Shown: in pieces, positions 13,601 to 28,566 of the stretch
How the letters are laid out: the number at the start of each line of letters is the position of its first letter
Position numbering within the stretch: the stretch's first letter is position 1
Origin: Rotaria socialis
Taxonomy: Eukaryota > Rotifera > Eurotatoria > Philodinida > Philodinidae
Length of the DNA stretch: 64,000 nt
NCBI GenBank assembly: GCA_905331475.1
Contig: CAJNYU010000521.1
Coordinates: 1-64,000 of the forward strand
Direction of reading: 5' to 3'
Made by a program: the position numbers and the translations under genes
Notes under the pieces: generated by a model
The model's database searches: none
Seen by the model: only the letters and a program-made list of their open reading frames with translations
Told to the model about the DNA's origin: nothing

Positions 13601-16267
13601 CAACGAAATGCATTTACTATTGAGAAAATGAGTACAGCCGGTAATAAAAGATAATAACCAGAAAATAACATGACTGTTCAGTTAAATACTAAAACAGTCA
13701 AGTTATTGATAAATTAGATACGAAAATCCATTTTAAAATAAGCAAATAAACTTCCCAGATCTACACTGCTCTGTAGCTTTTTCAAATTAGCACGATATTC
13801 CATATTTTGCTTTAAAGCTAAATATTTATCGGTTACTTTTTTTTATCAAAGTCACAAAAAATAAGTATGAAACTGTGAGAATTAGTGTACATTGAAACTT
13901 GAAAAAAAAACAGAATTTGTTTTAGTTCTTGAAGAAAAAAATCTTTTTTAAAAATTTTTCATAAGTATTATTTCGCTCGAGATTATCGATAAGTTTAAGG
14001 GCATCATATTACAATTTCGTGTTTATCTGCCACGTTTGTTGGCCGTAGGATTTCCGATTCACCTTCTCTCTTTATTAAATGGCGCATTTTAAGTCAGGCG
14101 AACGTATTTCAGTCGATATAACTGCAAATATCAATAAAACTGCCCAAAAGATTCATTTAACATTGATCTTCTTCAAACTTATATTTTAACTGCACGAAAA
14201 TTAATTCACTTTGTTTTTGATTGCATATAATCTACGCTTAAATCACTACGTTATACATTGGAAAAAATCTTCCGATGATTTGGTAAAACATGGATATATA
14301 AGACAATAATATTTTCTTCACTTGTGTTTAGACTGTTGAGAAATCATACGAGTATTCTTCTTATTTGACATTAGATTCATCATTTTACAAAGTTAATTCA
14401 GCACAAATTTATATTGTTTTTCAATAGAGAAATGTCTTTATAATTTTTAGTAACTCGACTGATGAATTTTCTTAGCTATTTTTCATCAAGAGCAGATGGA
14501 AAATTTTAAAAAGGGATCACTTCGATAGAGAAGACGGTCGTTCATGATCATAAAAGATCCTTTGAAGCTCAGCACAGATAGTAGCAGCTCATTTTTTCCA
14601 TGAGAAATAGATAAAATTTTCGAACTGAGCAGAACTTTCCCAACGAATAATCTAAATCCGTGCTGAAATTACCGTTCCAATTTACAGAATTGAATCCAAA
14701 ATTTATAACAGAATAATCAAATGACTGTTTCTCACATACCTCTGATCGTAGCACTTAGCTATTACTTAATGTTGTTGTCACGATTTAAAACTCCCTGAGA
14801 TTAAACCGCGAAAATGATTGAAATCTTCATTTCCCATGGGAATTTGAAGAGTGTTTGGCCCAAACATTACTCAAGTTCAAAACTAAACATTAATTGAGTA
14901 AATTTTCTAAATGGTTCGCCAAATGCTTTCGGAAGAATGTTATTTTCCTAGCAAATTTTCTGCCGTTAGTCAAAATTTACTTTGAACATTCCATAACTAA
15001 CAATTCAAAGCTATTAAAAACTAAGCAGTAATCCTTGCTCGACAATCATAGAGATAATTTCTAGAGCACAGCTAGAAGATTTTTTCTCCAACTTTCAAGT
15101 ACACATTATTAATTAGGTGTGAATTTCACTGATAAATATTGAAACGTATTCAGCTTTCATAGTAGCACTCTGATTGTGGCTAGAATTAATCATATATGCT
15201 AGTTGCCAAGGTTGTGAAACACTAGCAAAAACCATCGACAACAATCCTACTCTTTCTTATTATATTATAATCCAATGATATATTCAAAAATGAAGCCATA
15301 GATCCTTCGATCAACTATTTCGAAATCGGCTGTTGAAAATACTTCAGAATGAATCACGTAGTTCATCGTTCTAAACTATTTTTCTATTGGAAAAGCTCCA
15401 CAAGTCTGATGAAAGTTGACTTTTAGCGCGCACAAAAAAATCAACGGAGATTATACAATTCCCCCATACGATATTGACTTATAAACTAAAGATTAGTTTA
15501 GAGCGACAGAGAAGAGTTTGAATTGTCGATTGGGAAAAAAATGGTGCTGTACAACGCAAAGAAAATAGCAGACACTATGCATTTGTCCCAACGGGAAGCC
15601 ATGTATACATGAAAAGTAGTGATCAAATAGCACCTTGCAGATACGTAGATGCATGTACTGCATTTTAAGCAGATTTTCACCAATCGACAGTGTATCATCT
15701 CAGCTAGGTGTCGTGTGGCGGCAGTCTCTTTGTAAAACGAAAAATAAAATAGTAATAGCAATTATGCTGAGGTACACTAAACTCCATTTTACATGTACCT
15801 CCGGCTACTCAATATATTATCAATGACGAGAACGATATGATTAGTTATTTATTTTATACTGAATTAGACAAAGAAACAAACGAACCTTACAGAAAGGGTG
15901 TGGAATGATTTTTTACGCATACACATCCACAACCAACGTGCTGGAGTGTATTACACTTCAAAAAGCCGAATTATGTCCTGTCTTGAAAGATAAAATTATT
16001 GTAAGAAAAAATTCTCTGGAAGCTCAAATCTTACACCTTTCAACTGGATGTGCATTACAATACTCTAATTAAATGTAAAATTCTCCGTTTTTATTGTTAA
16101 AACTTGATCATGTATATATATCAAGAATGAAAAGTGATTCAAATGTCAGCTAAATAACAAAAAAAAATAAAAGCAATAACAGCACGAGAAAAAAAACAAG
16201 CGAAAACGATCATTATACATTTGTGTCATTTGCCTTGCGCATTATTAATTTTAAAAAAACAGAACCT
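10658..16267. other. Long intergenic region, one weak secreted-protein candidate
   Basis: About 5.6 kb with no conserved coding region that I recognise. Open frames are short and lack codon or domain character. The only one I would keep in view is the small signal-peptide frame at 13471-13671 on the minus strand, listed separately. No tRNA-like cloverleaf or clear inverted-repeat element was noticed. Confidence 0.5.
13471..13671 (-). CDS. Possible small secreted protein (hypothetical)
   Basis: The 66-codon frame begins with a good signal-peptide-like sequence (MLFSGYYLLLPAVLIF then SIVNAFRC). It continues with a short Cys-containing region and a GTAAG donor-like site at about codon 51 (minus strand, near 13520). 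Splicing to a candidate acceptor near 13332 would add only about nine codons ending in a stop. I recognise no family; a peptide precursor is possible but there are no clear dibasic-flanked peptide repeats. Chance occurrence in AT-rich sequence is a real alternative. Confidence 0.2.
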   Translation of the reverse strand: MLFSGYYLLLPAVLIFSIVNAFRCTTIFLKSRLHAVYCNERDRYSNVYDKGKNQILETLHHTLSRK

Positions 16268-18670
<2,403 letters not shown>

Positions 18671-19572
18671 GATCAATTGATTAGGAAAAGTAAAAAATGA
18701 AAAGAAACTTTCGCAACAAGCTAAATGGACTCAATATCCATACTTTCCTCTATTGATCCTAGAGTAGCCAATTCAAAGAGATGATTTCAACAGAGTGCGC
18801 TAGTGCGCTGAAGTGAACGACGTGCTAATGTGTTATTATTTCTCGTTGTTTTCTCGATAGAGTAAAGTTGTGTGTAGATTAGTCTAGGGATTATTTTTTC
18901 AGAGGAAAATTTTAATATATGAGCTTAAATTGAGGGTCAATTAAAAAATTCGCTATGATAGTCGGCAGTCGCATCTGTTTGAAAAAAACTAACATTGTTT
19001 AAAGAAGATCATCACAAAAGAAAAATACCATTGTTCTTGACAAAATTATCAATTATAAGTGTTGTGCGTCTTCGTTGAATCGTGTAGTTACTTTTTGTAT
19101 ATTTATCTTCTTGACCGGGAAAAAATTGGTAGAAGTACATTAATACAAATCGAGTGTTCAATTATATATTATTAAAACAAAAATTATTAGCTCAATTACA
19201 GCAGAATGTATTTGAAAACGCAATACTGTTTAAATTCATTTACGAAAAAATAGGTATTGGTCACTCTCGATTTAAATTTAAATGCTCATTCTTATCGCTG
19301 TTTTTGATCATAGAAAAAGAGAACTCAATCCGTAGAAAATCTCTCGCACATCATACCTATGTATTTATGTATATATGACTGGTCCTAATTTATAAAGATC
19401 ATTACCGACAGACATCGACCAAATTTGAAGCATAGCATAGCATAAAAAGGGCATCTAAACTGATATTATATGAATTAGTAATTTGATCATCATGTTCCTA
19501 GTAAAATAAAATACCATCACGATAACACTTTGATTGAGAGCAACATAAAAAAGAAAATGCTTTTATTCCTTC
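18671..19572. promoter_or_regulatory. Divergent intergenic region between RTCB and the metalloproteinase
   Basis: About 900 bp separate the two divergently transcribed genes, so both promoters should lie here. The sequence is AT-rich with no clear TATA box or binding-site array that I can defend. Confidence 0.3.
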
Positions 19573-21259
19573 ATGTCTGGACATAGAACAATGCTGTTGT
19601 ACTCTAAATGTTTCTTTGTTCTCTGCTATGCAATTGTCTCATGTAGCATGAATACAAAAAATAAACTGACCATTGAATCGAAAAGTGATGTTGTGAAATA
19701 TCTCAATGAATTCGGCTATAATCCCTGTGATGATGCAAATGGTTTACTTTGTTCGCTCAGCTTGTCGAGTATGTTAAAAGATTATCAACGACGGTTTCGA
19801 TTACACATTACTGGTGTCCTCGATAATGCCACTAAAAACCAGATGAGTCAATCACGTTGTGGTAATAAGGATCCGCCTCTTGGTTTATCGAAAAATGTTG
19901 TTGCCTCGCTAGCACAAAAATGGTCACGCTCAATATTGACCTGGTCGTTGAGAAGATATTCTTTGCGTATTGGTGAAGCACAATCGCACAGAATCCTTCA
20001 GCAAGCTTTCGATGCTTGGTCTCAGCACATTCCATTAGATATCAGGCAAGTCTGTTCTGGGTGTTCGTCAGATATCGTTGTGGACTTTGGTTCAACAGAT
20101 CATGGTGACCGTTATCCTTTTGATGGACCCGGCCGAACGTTGGCACATGCGTTTTCTCCTGAAGATGGTCGAATACATTTTGACGTGGATGAGCCTTGGA
20201 CTACTAGGTAAGATCGCTTCATGTAATCTGTTGTTAGTCTTCAGTCTACTATCGTTTTCGTTCAGTTACGACGACAACAGCAATGACATCAATTTTTATG
20301 TCGTCGCAGTTCACGAGATTGGTCATGCACTTGGTTTAGATCACGCTTATGAGAAATCCGCAATAATGTACCCTAGCTATCAACTGTTCAGAGAAAGAGA
20401 CATTTTACCGTATTACGATCGGATCCGTATTCAACAAATCTATGGATCGGCTTCAAAGGTAACCACGCGGAGTACAACAAAGAAAACCACTACACCAAGA
20501 ACAACAATAACAAAGAAAACCACTACACGAACAACCACAACAAAGAAAATAACTATACCAAGAGCCACAACTAAGGCTACACCAAAATCTACAACGAAGA
20601 CTACCAAAAAAGTCACAACAAGACCGAAAGTAACCACTAGATCCACTATGAATCTTCCTTCAAAAGCCAAGCTTCCTTGCAAAGTCTTCATCGATGCGGC
20701 ATTCGATTTTCCAGATAAATCGTTTCATGTGTTAGACACTGGAATGCTGAGGCGCTATTTACTCAATAAGAAAAAATGGGATAGATGGATCTTACCTTTT
20801 GAACAAGTCTACCGTGGTTTACCGAGTCGAATCACAGCTGGCGCTTACGATTTCTCTAGGAATGAAGTTCTCATCTTTACTAGTACACGCGTCTATCGAT
20901 ACAAAATTAATCTACGCACCTATCAAGCCGAATATCGTAAAGACGATTCTTTACCAGATCATTTACAAGGTGGCATTGTTGGCGCTATTTCCTATCAGGA
21001 TAGAATCCATGTTATCAAGGCAAAGACATTGCAATCGTTTGATATAAAGAGTTTCAAAATAAAATCAAACGAAAGAAAACTTTGTGATGAATTTCCACGC
21101 TTTTCTGGTTCTGTAAAAGCGGCATTTACCTCTGGTTATCTTCATCATTTCTTTACCAATGATGGATTGACTTACGTTTGGGATGAACAATTCAATCGAT
21201 GGAAAACATTCGCTAAACCAATGGAATCCAACTGGTTTGCGTGTACGAAAAAACTATGA
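19573..21259 (+). CDS. Secreted matrix metalloproteinase with hemopexin domain
   Basis: Two exons, 19573-20207 and 20266-21259 (58-bp intron, phase 2), giving 542 aa. Order: N-terminal signal sequence (about 7-26; ATG at 19591 is a second possible start), peptidoglycan-binding-like prodomain (about 35-90), cysteine-switch-like SRCGNKD (about 94-100; canonical PRCGxPD), catalytic domain with the zinc motif [11 protein letters not shown] at 228-238 and Met-turn AIMYP, then a Thr/Lys-rich linker of roughly 65 residues, then a hemopexin-type propeller (about 340-542) bounded by Cys residues (LPCKV and WFACTKKL). MMPs cut extracellular matrix and are held inactive by the prodomain Cys. I see no RxKR furin site between prodomain and catalytic domain, so activation would be extracellular. 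The linker is probably O-glycosylated (inference). Confidence 0.9.
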
Positions 21260-23700
21260 CAAAACGAAAAAGACAAGAAAATATTTTACTCATTTACTTT
21301 ATAAAAGGGAAAGATTGAAAAATATATGTATTACTTCAGTGTATGTTGGTTTGTTTTCTATTTCTCCTAAATCGATATTAGTCCGAATAAAGGCGATGGA
21401 ATAGAACAGTAATATTCTTAATAACTGGTATGATTATTATTCTGTGATACCAACTGTTAGTGTAATCTTTATTTGATACACATGCTAAACGAGATTAAAA
21501 CGCTTACTAGAGGCTATCTATTGCCATTTCCCCTGGAGCTGTCTCTCACGATCTTTGAGGAGAGAATGCGACATCCTCTCCAATATCTCAACACTCTTTG
21601 CAACTTGTATTTTACAAAAAAAAGAGTATTGAGTGAGCTCGCCAGGCTATTTTATTCAAAAATAGAATAATTATAGATTTCAGGATGTTTCTCTTTCATA
21701 TTTGTGTACACACTTCCGATGTCAACAAAATTTATACTTGCCCAATTTTTTTTTATCATTGATAATAAAATATGGGATTTTATACAAGTAATGAAATTTT
21801 TCTATATTACTTCGATAATAGACAATAGATTTTTAATAATTAACACATTTAGCACCGAGAAAAACGTTTATTTCGAAAAAAGAAACTATAGATAAGGAAT
21901 AAAAGAAACAGATATGAATCTAATTTTCGTTGAATGTGATTATCAACTAGATTAAAATCGAAATGTCAACTTTATGGGTGCTTTTTGTCTACTCAAAAAA
22001 AGTGAGTACACTCTAGATTCGGTCAGTGTGTCCGTCCGTTAACATGATAACCTTTGAAAGTCTCATCCAATTGTCATGGTATTTTGTACACATAATGATC
22101 TCATTAATATCGAAGTCGAGTTCGAAGATGAGAAGGAGCCGTCAAGAAATGGCTGAGTTATCGAAAAAATTGTCAGTATTGACCAGACCATCCCTGAGGG
22201 GAGGGGGTACAGGGATTTTTCAAAAAAAACTCTTTCCCAGAATTATTCACAACATATATAAATCGACTCAGTTTTTAACGCTGATTCTGAATCTGATATT
22301 AGTTTTGAACTAAACCGTAGCTTTCTGATGAAACATCGCCTGAAAAATGTCTCAAAATGCACAAAAACTATATCCAGAAATAAAATTGGCTAGTTTCTCA
22401 TGATAATTTTGGTGTTCAGACATTCTAGAATGACTCATCTGTCCCATGCACTTTTTGCAGTACACATAACTCTCGAATGAAATCCGAAGTTTCCACATTT
22501 ATTCTTTATCATTTCAGAAATTCAGAACGTCTATTTTTTGGGGCTAAGCAAGACTCAAGTAACTAAGAAAAACTCTGTTCATACAAAAGCTGAATTCGCC
22601 TAAAATGAATTCTTCAGCTGATCACTTGAGGATTATCCTGAATGCAGCTATCTATCTATACACTAAAAAAATATTTTAAAATTTTGTATTTTGCCGAGCG
22701 ATCACGCTGCATCGAAAAAATTCATTAAATTATATTTATAAAATGAAATATGTCGATTTGTACGGAAATCCAAGCCTTCTGTGTTGATGAAAAATAGAGT
22801 TTCATCAAATGAACAATAAAGCGAAAAAAATACGAAGAGTACAATTTATTCTGCACTGTCCAATATGTCTCGTTTTACGTAGAATGATTCGCACCACTAT
22901 CTCTAATTAATTAGTTCTACAACAACTCTTTACAATAATAAAATCATTTTATATATTGATTAGAATGAGTTAAAATGGATTTTTCCTTTTTCAGACATCA
23001 CATGAAACTGCTATTCGTGATTCCTCATGATTGAGTCAAACAGGTTATTCTGAATGAACAAAAGAACTGCCGTCATTTGTTTTCATTTTACAAATAACAA
23101 CAATCAATTAGCATTGCTTTCAAGGCATTTCTTTAAATTTAGTTAACAGCATCATCTTGCTTTTGGCCTATAGAAAAATATAGTGACACAAGTGTCTATT
23201 TAGATCTTTCAATGAAGATTTCATATTACAAAACATATTAGAAAAGTGTGACTTTATCTTAAGAAAGAATTTACAGCGGAGCTTTTTGATTATTAATAAA
23301 TTCGACCAATCCAAAAACGTATAAAAATCCTGAATATTGTCCATGATTGCTTTTATCTAAACAAGATTGTTGCTCATTTCAATCGAATTGGCGGAAAAGG
23401 AAAATGTCGTAACTGGTAATTGCAGAAGGTGAAAACGTCGAAATGAAAAAGTATAATTACTAAAAGTGCCGAAGAAAAACTAATAGAGGAAAAAGTAGGA
23501 AAATTTTGAGAAGGAAAACGTAGAATGAAAAAGATGTCTATAGATAACGAAATTGTTTTTTGAGTTGGTATTGGTTGTTAGTGGGATAAGTTAAATTCGT
23601 TGTCCTCCTCATCTATAGTTTGTACTTGTTCATTGTTAGCGCATAGTATATATATATACGTATATAAATCAGCCTGGTGAAAACAGCTAACAAATAATTT
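21260..23700. other. Intergenic region, no supported gene
   Basis: About 2.4 kb. The stretch 22026-22210 stands out from the surrounding AT-rich DNA by a G-rich run (GAGGGGAGGGGGTA near 22195) and a run beginning GTGTGTCCGTCCGTTAACATG that looks like the kind of sequence found in dispersed repeats, but I could not define ends. TA-rich sequence lies at 23648-23668. Confidence 0.4.
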
Positions 23701-23718
23701 TCTCTTCAATCATTGGCA

Positions 23719-23985
23719 ATGGACAGTGAAATACAAGGGGGAAAAGCGCGACTTCCGTACGTCGAAATACGATGGAAGTATAAGAGAAGTACAAACGAAC
23801 ACAAGTGAAGTGCAGGGAAGTACGGAAGTCGCGCTTTTACCCCCCCCTTGGTGAAATATCATTCTTAACGACTAATAAAGGTAAACCATTACTGGTGTTT
23901 AACCAATATATGTTCAAATGTAATAAAATGTCCTCATCAAAAAGTATTGGGTTTGTATTGAACATGGGATGCGACGTATATGTTT
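23719..23985 (+). pseudogene. FLYWCH-type zinc-finger relic split by a small transposon
   Basis: Reading MDSEI (23719-23733), skipping the inserted element and one copy of its 8-bp duplication, then continuing from 23859 gives a FLYWCH finger start: SFLTTNKGKPLLVFNQY, a Cys-Asn-Lys segment, and in the next frame KYWVCIEHG (about 23943-23969), then in the first frame again GCDVYV. So there are one insertion and two frame changes in about 45 codons. FLYWCH fingers occur in some transcription factors and in Mutator-type transposases; which applied here is unknown. No conserved sequence follows past 23985. Confidence 0.55.
23734..23850. mobile_element. 117-bp hAT-like MITE with 8-bp target duplication
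   Basis: Terminal inverted repeats: left arm 23734-23760 starting CAAGGGGGAAAAGCGCGACT, right arm 23820-23850 ending GCGCTTTTACCCCCCCTTG in complement. The inner part (about 60 bp) is unrelated spacer. The 8 bp outside each end are identical: GTGAAATA at 23726-23733 and 23851-23858. An 8-bp duplication with a CA-starting inverted repeat fits the hAT superfamily; there is no transposase, so it is non-autonomous. Confidence 0.75.
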
Positions 23986-25110
23986 TCTTTTTCTTTAAAA
24001 TTATCAAAAAACTCAACTTTCGGCGTTTTCCGTTTTCTACTTTTTTCATTCGCCGTTTTCCCTTTCTGCCTTTTCCACCAAACCCATTTCAATGAACAAA
24101 CTCAAAATTAGATGTTCTATGTATTTGGAACTAAGTGAATCTATTTTTAAGTTGTGAATTTCTTCTCCTAAAAAGATTCATTGCTTTGATTGTTTCCTAT
24201 TGGATATAATTCTCGTTATTTCACTTTCATTGATTGGCTGAAATCTAATGGACAATATTTATTTTCAATTGCATATTTGATCAGCATTTTTTCCTCTTCT
24301 CTTGCTCTCCCGCCTCCTCTTAGCTCATAGACACTTTATTTGCTGTTCACAAAAGCACATAGTCAATTACGCGTCCACATCGTTTTATTGACAAAACTCT
24401 CGATAATCTTCTTCTGTTCACTTTTTTTTATATGCCGATCATTTTTCTGGAAAAGAATAAAGATGTGTAAGTAGACTTTTGTCATGTTTTATCTGATATC
24501 GACACACAGATAGTTTTGATTTATAATGTTAGTCAATAAAATCGATGAATCTTGTTTTATCCTAAGACTAAAAATGCTACATGCAGAGTGAATCAACCGT
24601 AGATACAATATTGAAGAATAAAAAAACAGCTGCTAGACTGAGATAATTGTTATTACATTTCTCTTTTGCGACAGTGACATAATTATTCTTGAAAGGTCGT
24701 ATTAGAATGCCGCACAATTTATTTCAACGGACGGATTATCTACACTTGATTTTTTTTGTTATTGGATCAAACTAAAGAAGTGTTCGCGATTGTCAGCTTG
24801 CTCAAAGATGAATTTTAGTTCTACTTGCAAGAGATTTAACATGATGATGCAATGTCTAGAACTAAAATAACAAGCCGCAAATGATGCGGCATCTTAAAAG
24901 TAAATTAGAGATGATCAACAGGTGTTATTTATGCAATAGAAAATTTGTCACCTTGTGAGAACATAATCGAATAATGACAGTAAGGTTTGTACCGCTTCAA
25001 TTAGATCAATTTAACAATTAGTGTGATAAACATTTGCCGTACTGATTTTGTTGAAATTAAGAATATAGCAGCTTTTATGTTTTGTACATTTAGATAAAGT
25101 CAATTCGCTG
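23986..25110. other. Intergenic region upstream of the NR2E-type receptor
   Basis: No gene seen. Includes a pyrimidine-rich run with TTTTC motifs at about 24020-24090 and the 5' flank of the nuclear receptor. An AG acceptor-like site (TACATTTAG) ends 25093, 17 bases before the start codon. Confidence 0.4.
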
Positions 25111-26697
25111 ATGGCAACGTCTCCATCTATTAATCGTCGTCATATATCACTATGCTCTGTATGCGGTGATAAAGCAAGTGGCAAACATTATGGAGTGATG
25201 AGTTGTGATGGTTGTCGAGGATTTTTCAAGCGAAGCGTTCGGTAATTTTGCTTTTGTTTTTCTAAAAAAAAAGAAAGAAAGAAAGAGGAACAATGCTTTT
25301 CTATTCAAAGACGCAAAATCGAATATAAATGCAAAGGTGATTCGACTTGTCAAGTCGATGTTAACCGACGAAATCAATGTCAAGCGTGTCGCTTTCAACG
25401 CTGTCTAGCAATGAAAATGAAACCTAGTGGTGAGAATTATTGACATCTGTATGATTTTGAGACGAAGAGGGTGGAGCTATTTGCTCATAATCATACTTAA
25501 GAAGAAGCTTTTGAAGTGTATTTAATACTAATGAAAAACGTGCCTATTTTATAGCTGTACAAAACGAACGAGCACCACGTCATGGAGCTAAACGAGGACT
25601 GTCACTTCTTCCTCCTCCTCCTATTCCACGAATGCAGTGTTGGACACCACCAACAGCTGCTGGGTATGTAAACGAGTCGCCACAAGTGACCATACCATTT
25701 GGCTTTCGAAATTTAACCGTTCATAAGTAAGTCAAGTTTGCTGTTTTTGCTTGTGAATATCGTAAGTAGTTATTTCGATTTCTATCAAATCACAATGAAC
25801 TCGACGTTTAAATTAATCTTAGAATCAAAGAATTGAGTGTTTGTATTTAGTACTTCATCTCCCGTATGGACTCGCATGATTTTTCAACAGCAACAATTTA
25901 ATTCATCATTGGATTCAACACAACAGACAATATTGGATTTTTCTAATGCTGATGAAACGCCTTCATCGCTAGGTATGCTTTTTACAAACAATTCGTTTGT
26001 TTTTCTTATTATTGAGAATTTTTAGATGTTACTAATGATGAAATAATATGTGAAACAGCTTCATTTGTTTTACTTGAATCGATTCGATGGTTATATTTAG
26101 TACCTTCATTTAAAGATTTAAATGAATGCGATCAACGTTTATTAATCGAACAAGCATGGCCGATGATATTCTTATTAACATCAGCTGAAATGAAGAAATT
26201 TATTGATCAAAGTAAATTTTAAGGAGCTTTTGTTGTTTTTTTTTAGTAAAAAATTCTTCTTCTAGATGAAAATGAATCATTCGATGAGAAAAATCAATAT
26301 TCATCGTTGCAATCGATTATTAAAGATTTAATATTACCTTCGATTGATCAAACAGAATTCGCACTACTTAAATTAATTATTATTTTTAGTATTCGTGAGT
26401 TAAAATAATCGAGTTTTTAAAATTTTATATGAAAATTTTTTAGCAACAAATTTTCAATTGAACGATCGATTTTTAATTGATAAATATCGAAAAGATGCTT
26501 TATTTATGTTAACTGAATATACGAAAAATTCTAAATATCGTCGATTAGCCGAACTTTTAATGTTATTATCACATATGCAAGAAACAATGTCAACAATCAA
26601 TTTAGATAAAATATTTTTTCAACATTTACTCCATCGAATATCTATGAAAAATTTACTGTGCAATATTATTCGACACATTCGAACATTTTGCCGATAA
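25111..26697 (+). CDS. Nuclear receptor of the NR2E (tailless/PNR) type
   Basis: Seven exons: 25111-25241, 25311-25429, 25555-25726, 25851-25972, 26026-26211, 26266-26394, 26444-26697; the frame is continuous (370 aa). DNA-binding domain at residues about 14-80: [15 protein letters not shown]-box helix [13 protein letters not shown], second finger with [10 protein letters not shown], then a C-terminal extension AVQNERAPR, which is characteristic of NR2E members (TLX, PNR, nematode FAX-1). A Pro/Gln-rich hinge follows, then a ligand-binding domain (about 185-360) with the helix 3-5 signature region [18 protein letters not shown]2E receptors regulate neural and photoreceptor development. The P-box has Arg where TLX/PNR have Ser (CDGCSG/CNGCSG), which could shift half-site preference. 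No helix-12 acidic motif is obvious at the C-terminus, so ligand-type activation is doubtful. Confidence 0.87.
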
Positions 26698-28566
26698 AAG
26701 CCAGAAAGCTGTAGAGATTAAACTTTGAACACATGAAAATATTTTTTTTTAATCAAATCTATAATGTAACAATTATTTTTGTTTGTCAAATAAACTCGTA
26801 CTTTCTCGCGTAAATAAAAGAGCATGGAGTACTATTAGTTCGCATGATAAATAAAGAATCGTTTAGAAAGAATAGACGTTTTTCGAGTTGAATCTGTGTC
26901 TATCGGTACTAGGGATGTACCGAGTATTTCTCGGGTTTGTTTCCATGCGAATGTTTGTAGAGAGAACATTTTTCTAGAAAATTCGACGTCGGTAAAGCTT
27001 GTACAATATGCGATTCAATTTCTATTACAGTCTTACGAAAGGCCCAAAAACCGAGACTCTCGGTCCTGTTAGTGCCTGTAGTAAAAATTGAAAGATGCTT
27101 TGCATAGAATTTTCCAACATTTCATTTTTAGTCTCGGTGCATCTCTAAATAGTACAATCGGAAGCCAGTAAAAATCTCGAGAATTTTGATTACAAGCAAA
27201 TGGATCGATATTGAGAATGTACTGGCAGGAGGAATCCAACTTCGATTAATTAACAAGTTTAGGTTATGCAACGAAATCAAGGCTGCAAATAATAATCGAA
27301 GCATAATGCTTTCGTTGATTCCTCAAACATTGACTTCAATACTGATTATTTGGCGACGGTCAACACAGATCTGCTTTAGAAAAGAATTAGGAAATTGTTC
27401 CAATGTTATATCTGATTAGTCAGATTTTAATATTGAATATTAGAAATCTTTTTTTTTCTTACACAATTCGCCATCAAAAAATCCCACGAGTGTCGTAAAA
27501 TAATGAACAACTACTATCAATTTTTAATTCATAATGTTTAACTTGCTGATTTGCTTGCAGCGAGGAATCACAGAATCGTGCAATTTTTCTACGGAATCCC
27601 AGGTGGCATTTGCTAAGAACAAAAATTCAAATTATAAGACTTCTTTGTTTAGAAATAAACGCAAAAGATGCACTGTTTAAATTATTATAAGTCGATCATG
27701 ATATTTAGCATCTCTTCTATTGCAAATATTCAATGATGTGAGGAAATCTATTTATATAGTTTATGCGCCGCTGCTTCTGGTAGGGATGATTTCTTCTTCT
27801 TCAATCAGTCGACTTATTGTGTTGTAAACAAGAAAACGAATAAAAGAAACGTACACAATCTTTTCTTAATTATAAAGGAAAGAGAATGGAATTTATTGAT
27901 TTATGAAAATTTTCATTACAAAAATAGCATCGCTTCTTGAGATTTTTTTCATAAGAAAATTCTATCTGATTAAAATATGAACTTCATCTTGAAATATGGT
28001 GTCTAGATTCGCATTCTTTTTTATTCGATTGCTTTTATATTTAATTACGCCGCTAAAAAAATTCTGCTCAATAGAACTCGTTTTTATCTTAATCGATTAA
28101 GATAATTATGACCTGAAATTCTCAGACAATGTATTCAGATCTTTATAAATAAATTAAATCGAGACATACGCTATGTATAATCAGATTTCAGTCTCTCGTT
28201 CTATTCTGGAATCAAATATTACCTAAATAAATTTCGTATTTAGAAAAAATATATTTGCTGCATCGATTTCTTTCTGTAGACGAATGAAGTTCTTAGCAGT
28301 GAACTATTCCATGGCGCATATATTCGATTGATTTTAATTATCAAAAATCACATTGTTTTTTCATCCTGCATAAAACAATTGCAAACTCGTGCATTTACGA
28401 TGCTCTGAAATGTTAGTAGATTTCTTTATTTTATTTTTTTTATGTAATCTTGAAAGAAAGAGAAAAATGATGTTGCTTCACATCTAATGGTCACGTCATA
28501 AAAATAAATCAAATAGATTCTCATACATGAAGTAGAACAATATTTTATTGAAGAAGCTGTTCATAA
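26698..28566. other. Intergenic region with a small transposon remnant
   Basis: About 1.9 kb without a supported gene; it contains the inverted-repeat element at 26910-27147 listed separately and the 5' flank of the surface-protein gene. Confidence 0.45.
26910..27147. mobile_element. Probable hAT-like MITE (about 238 bp)
   Basis: The left end TAGGGATGTACCGAG and the complement of the right end TAGAGATGCACCGAG match over 13 of 15 bases. This terminal sequence is of the kind common in hAT elements. Internal CCGAGxxTCTCGG motifs form additional short palindromes. Flanking 8-mers (26902-26909 and 27148-27155) share only five of eight bases, so the insertion is old or the ends are off by a base or two. 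No coding capacity. Confidence 0.55.

Noticed and set aside
20440..20691. 83-codon minus-strand frame rich in Val
   Set aside because: It is the shadow of the Thr/Lys-rich linker of the metalloproteinase on the other strand.
22026..22313. 95-codon frame with a GTGTGTCCGTCCG start, suspected repeat or gene
   Set aside because: No inverted or direct ends could be defined and the translation shows no domain.
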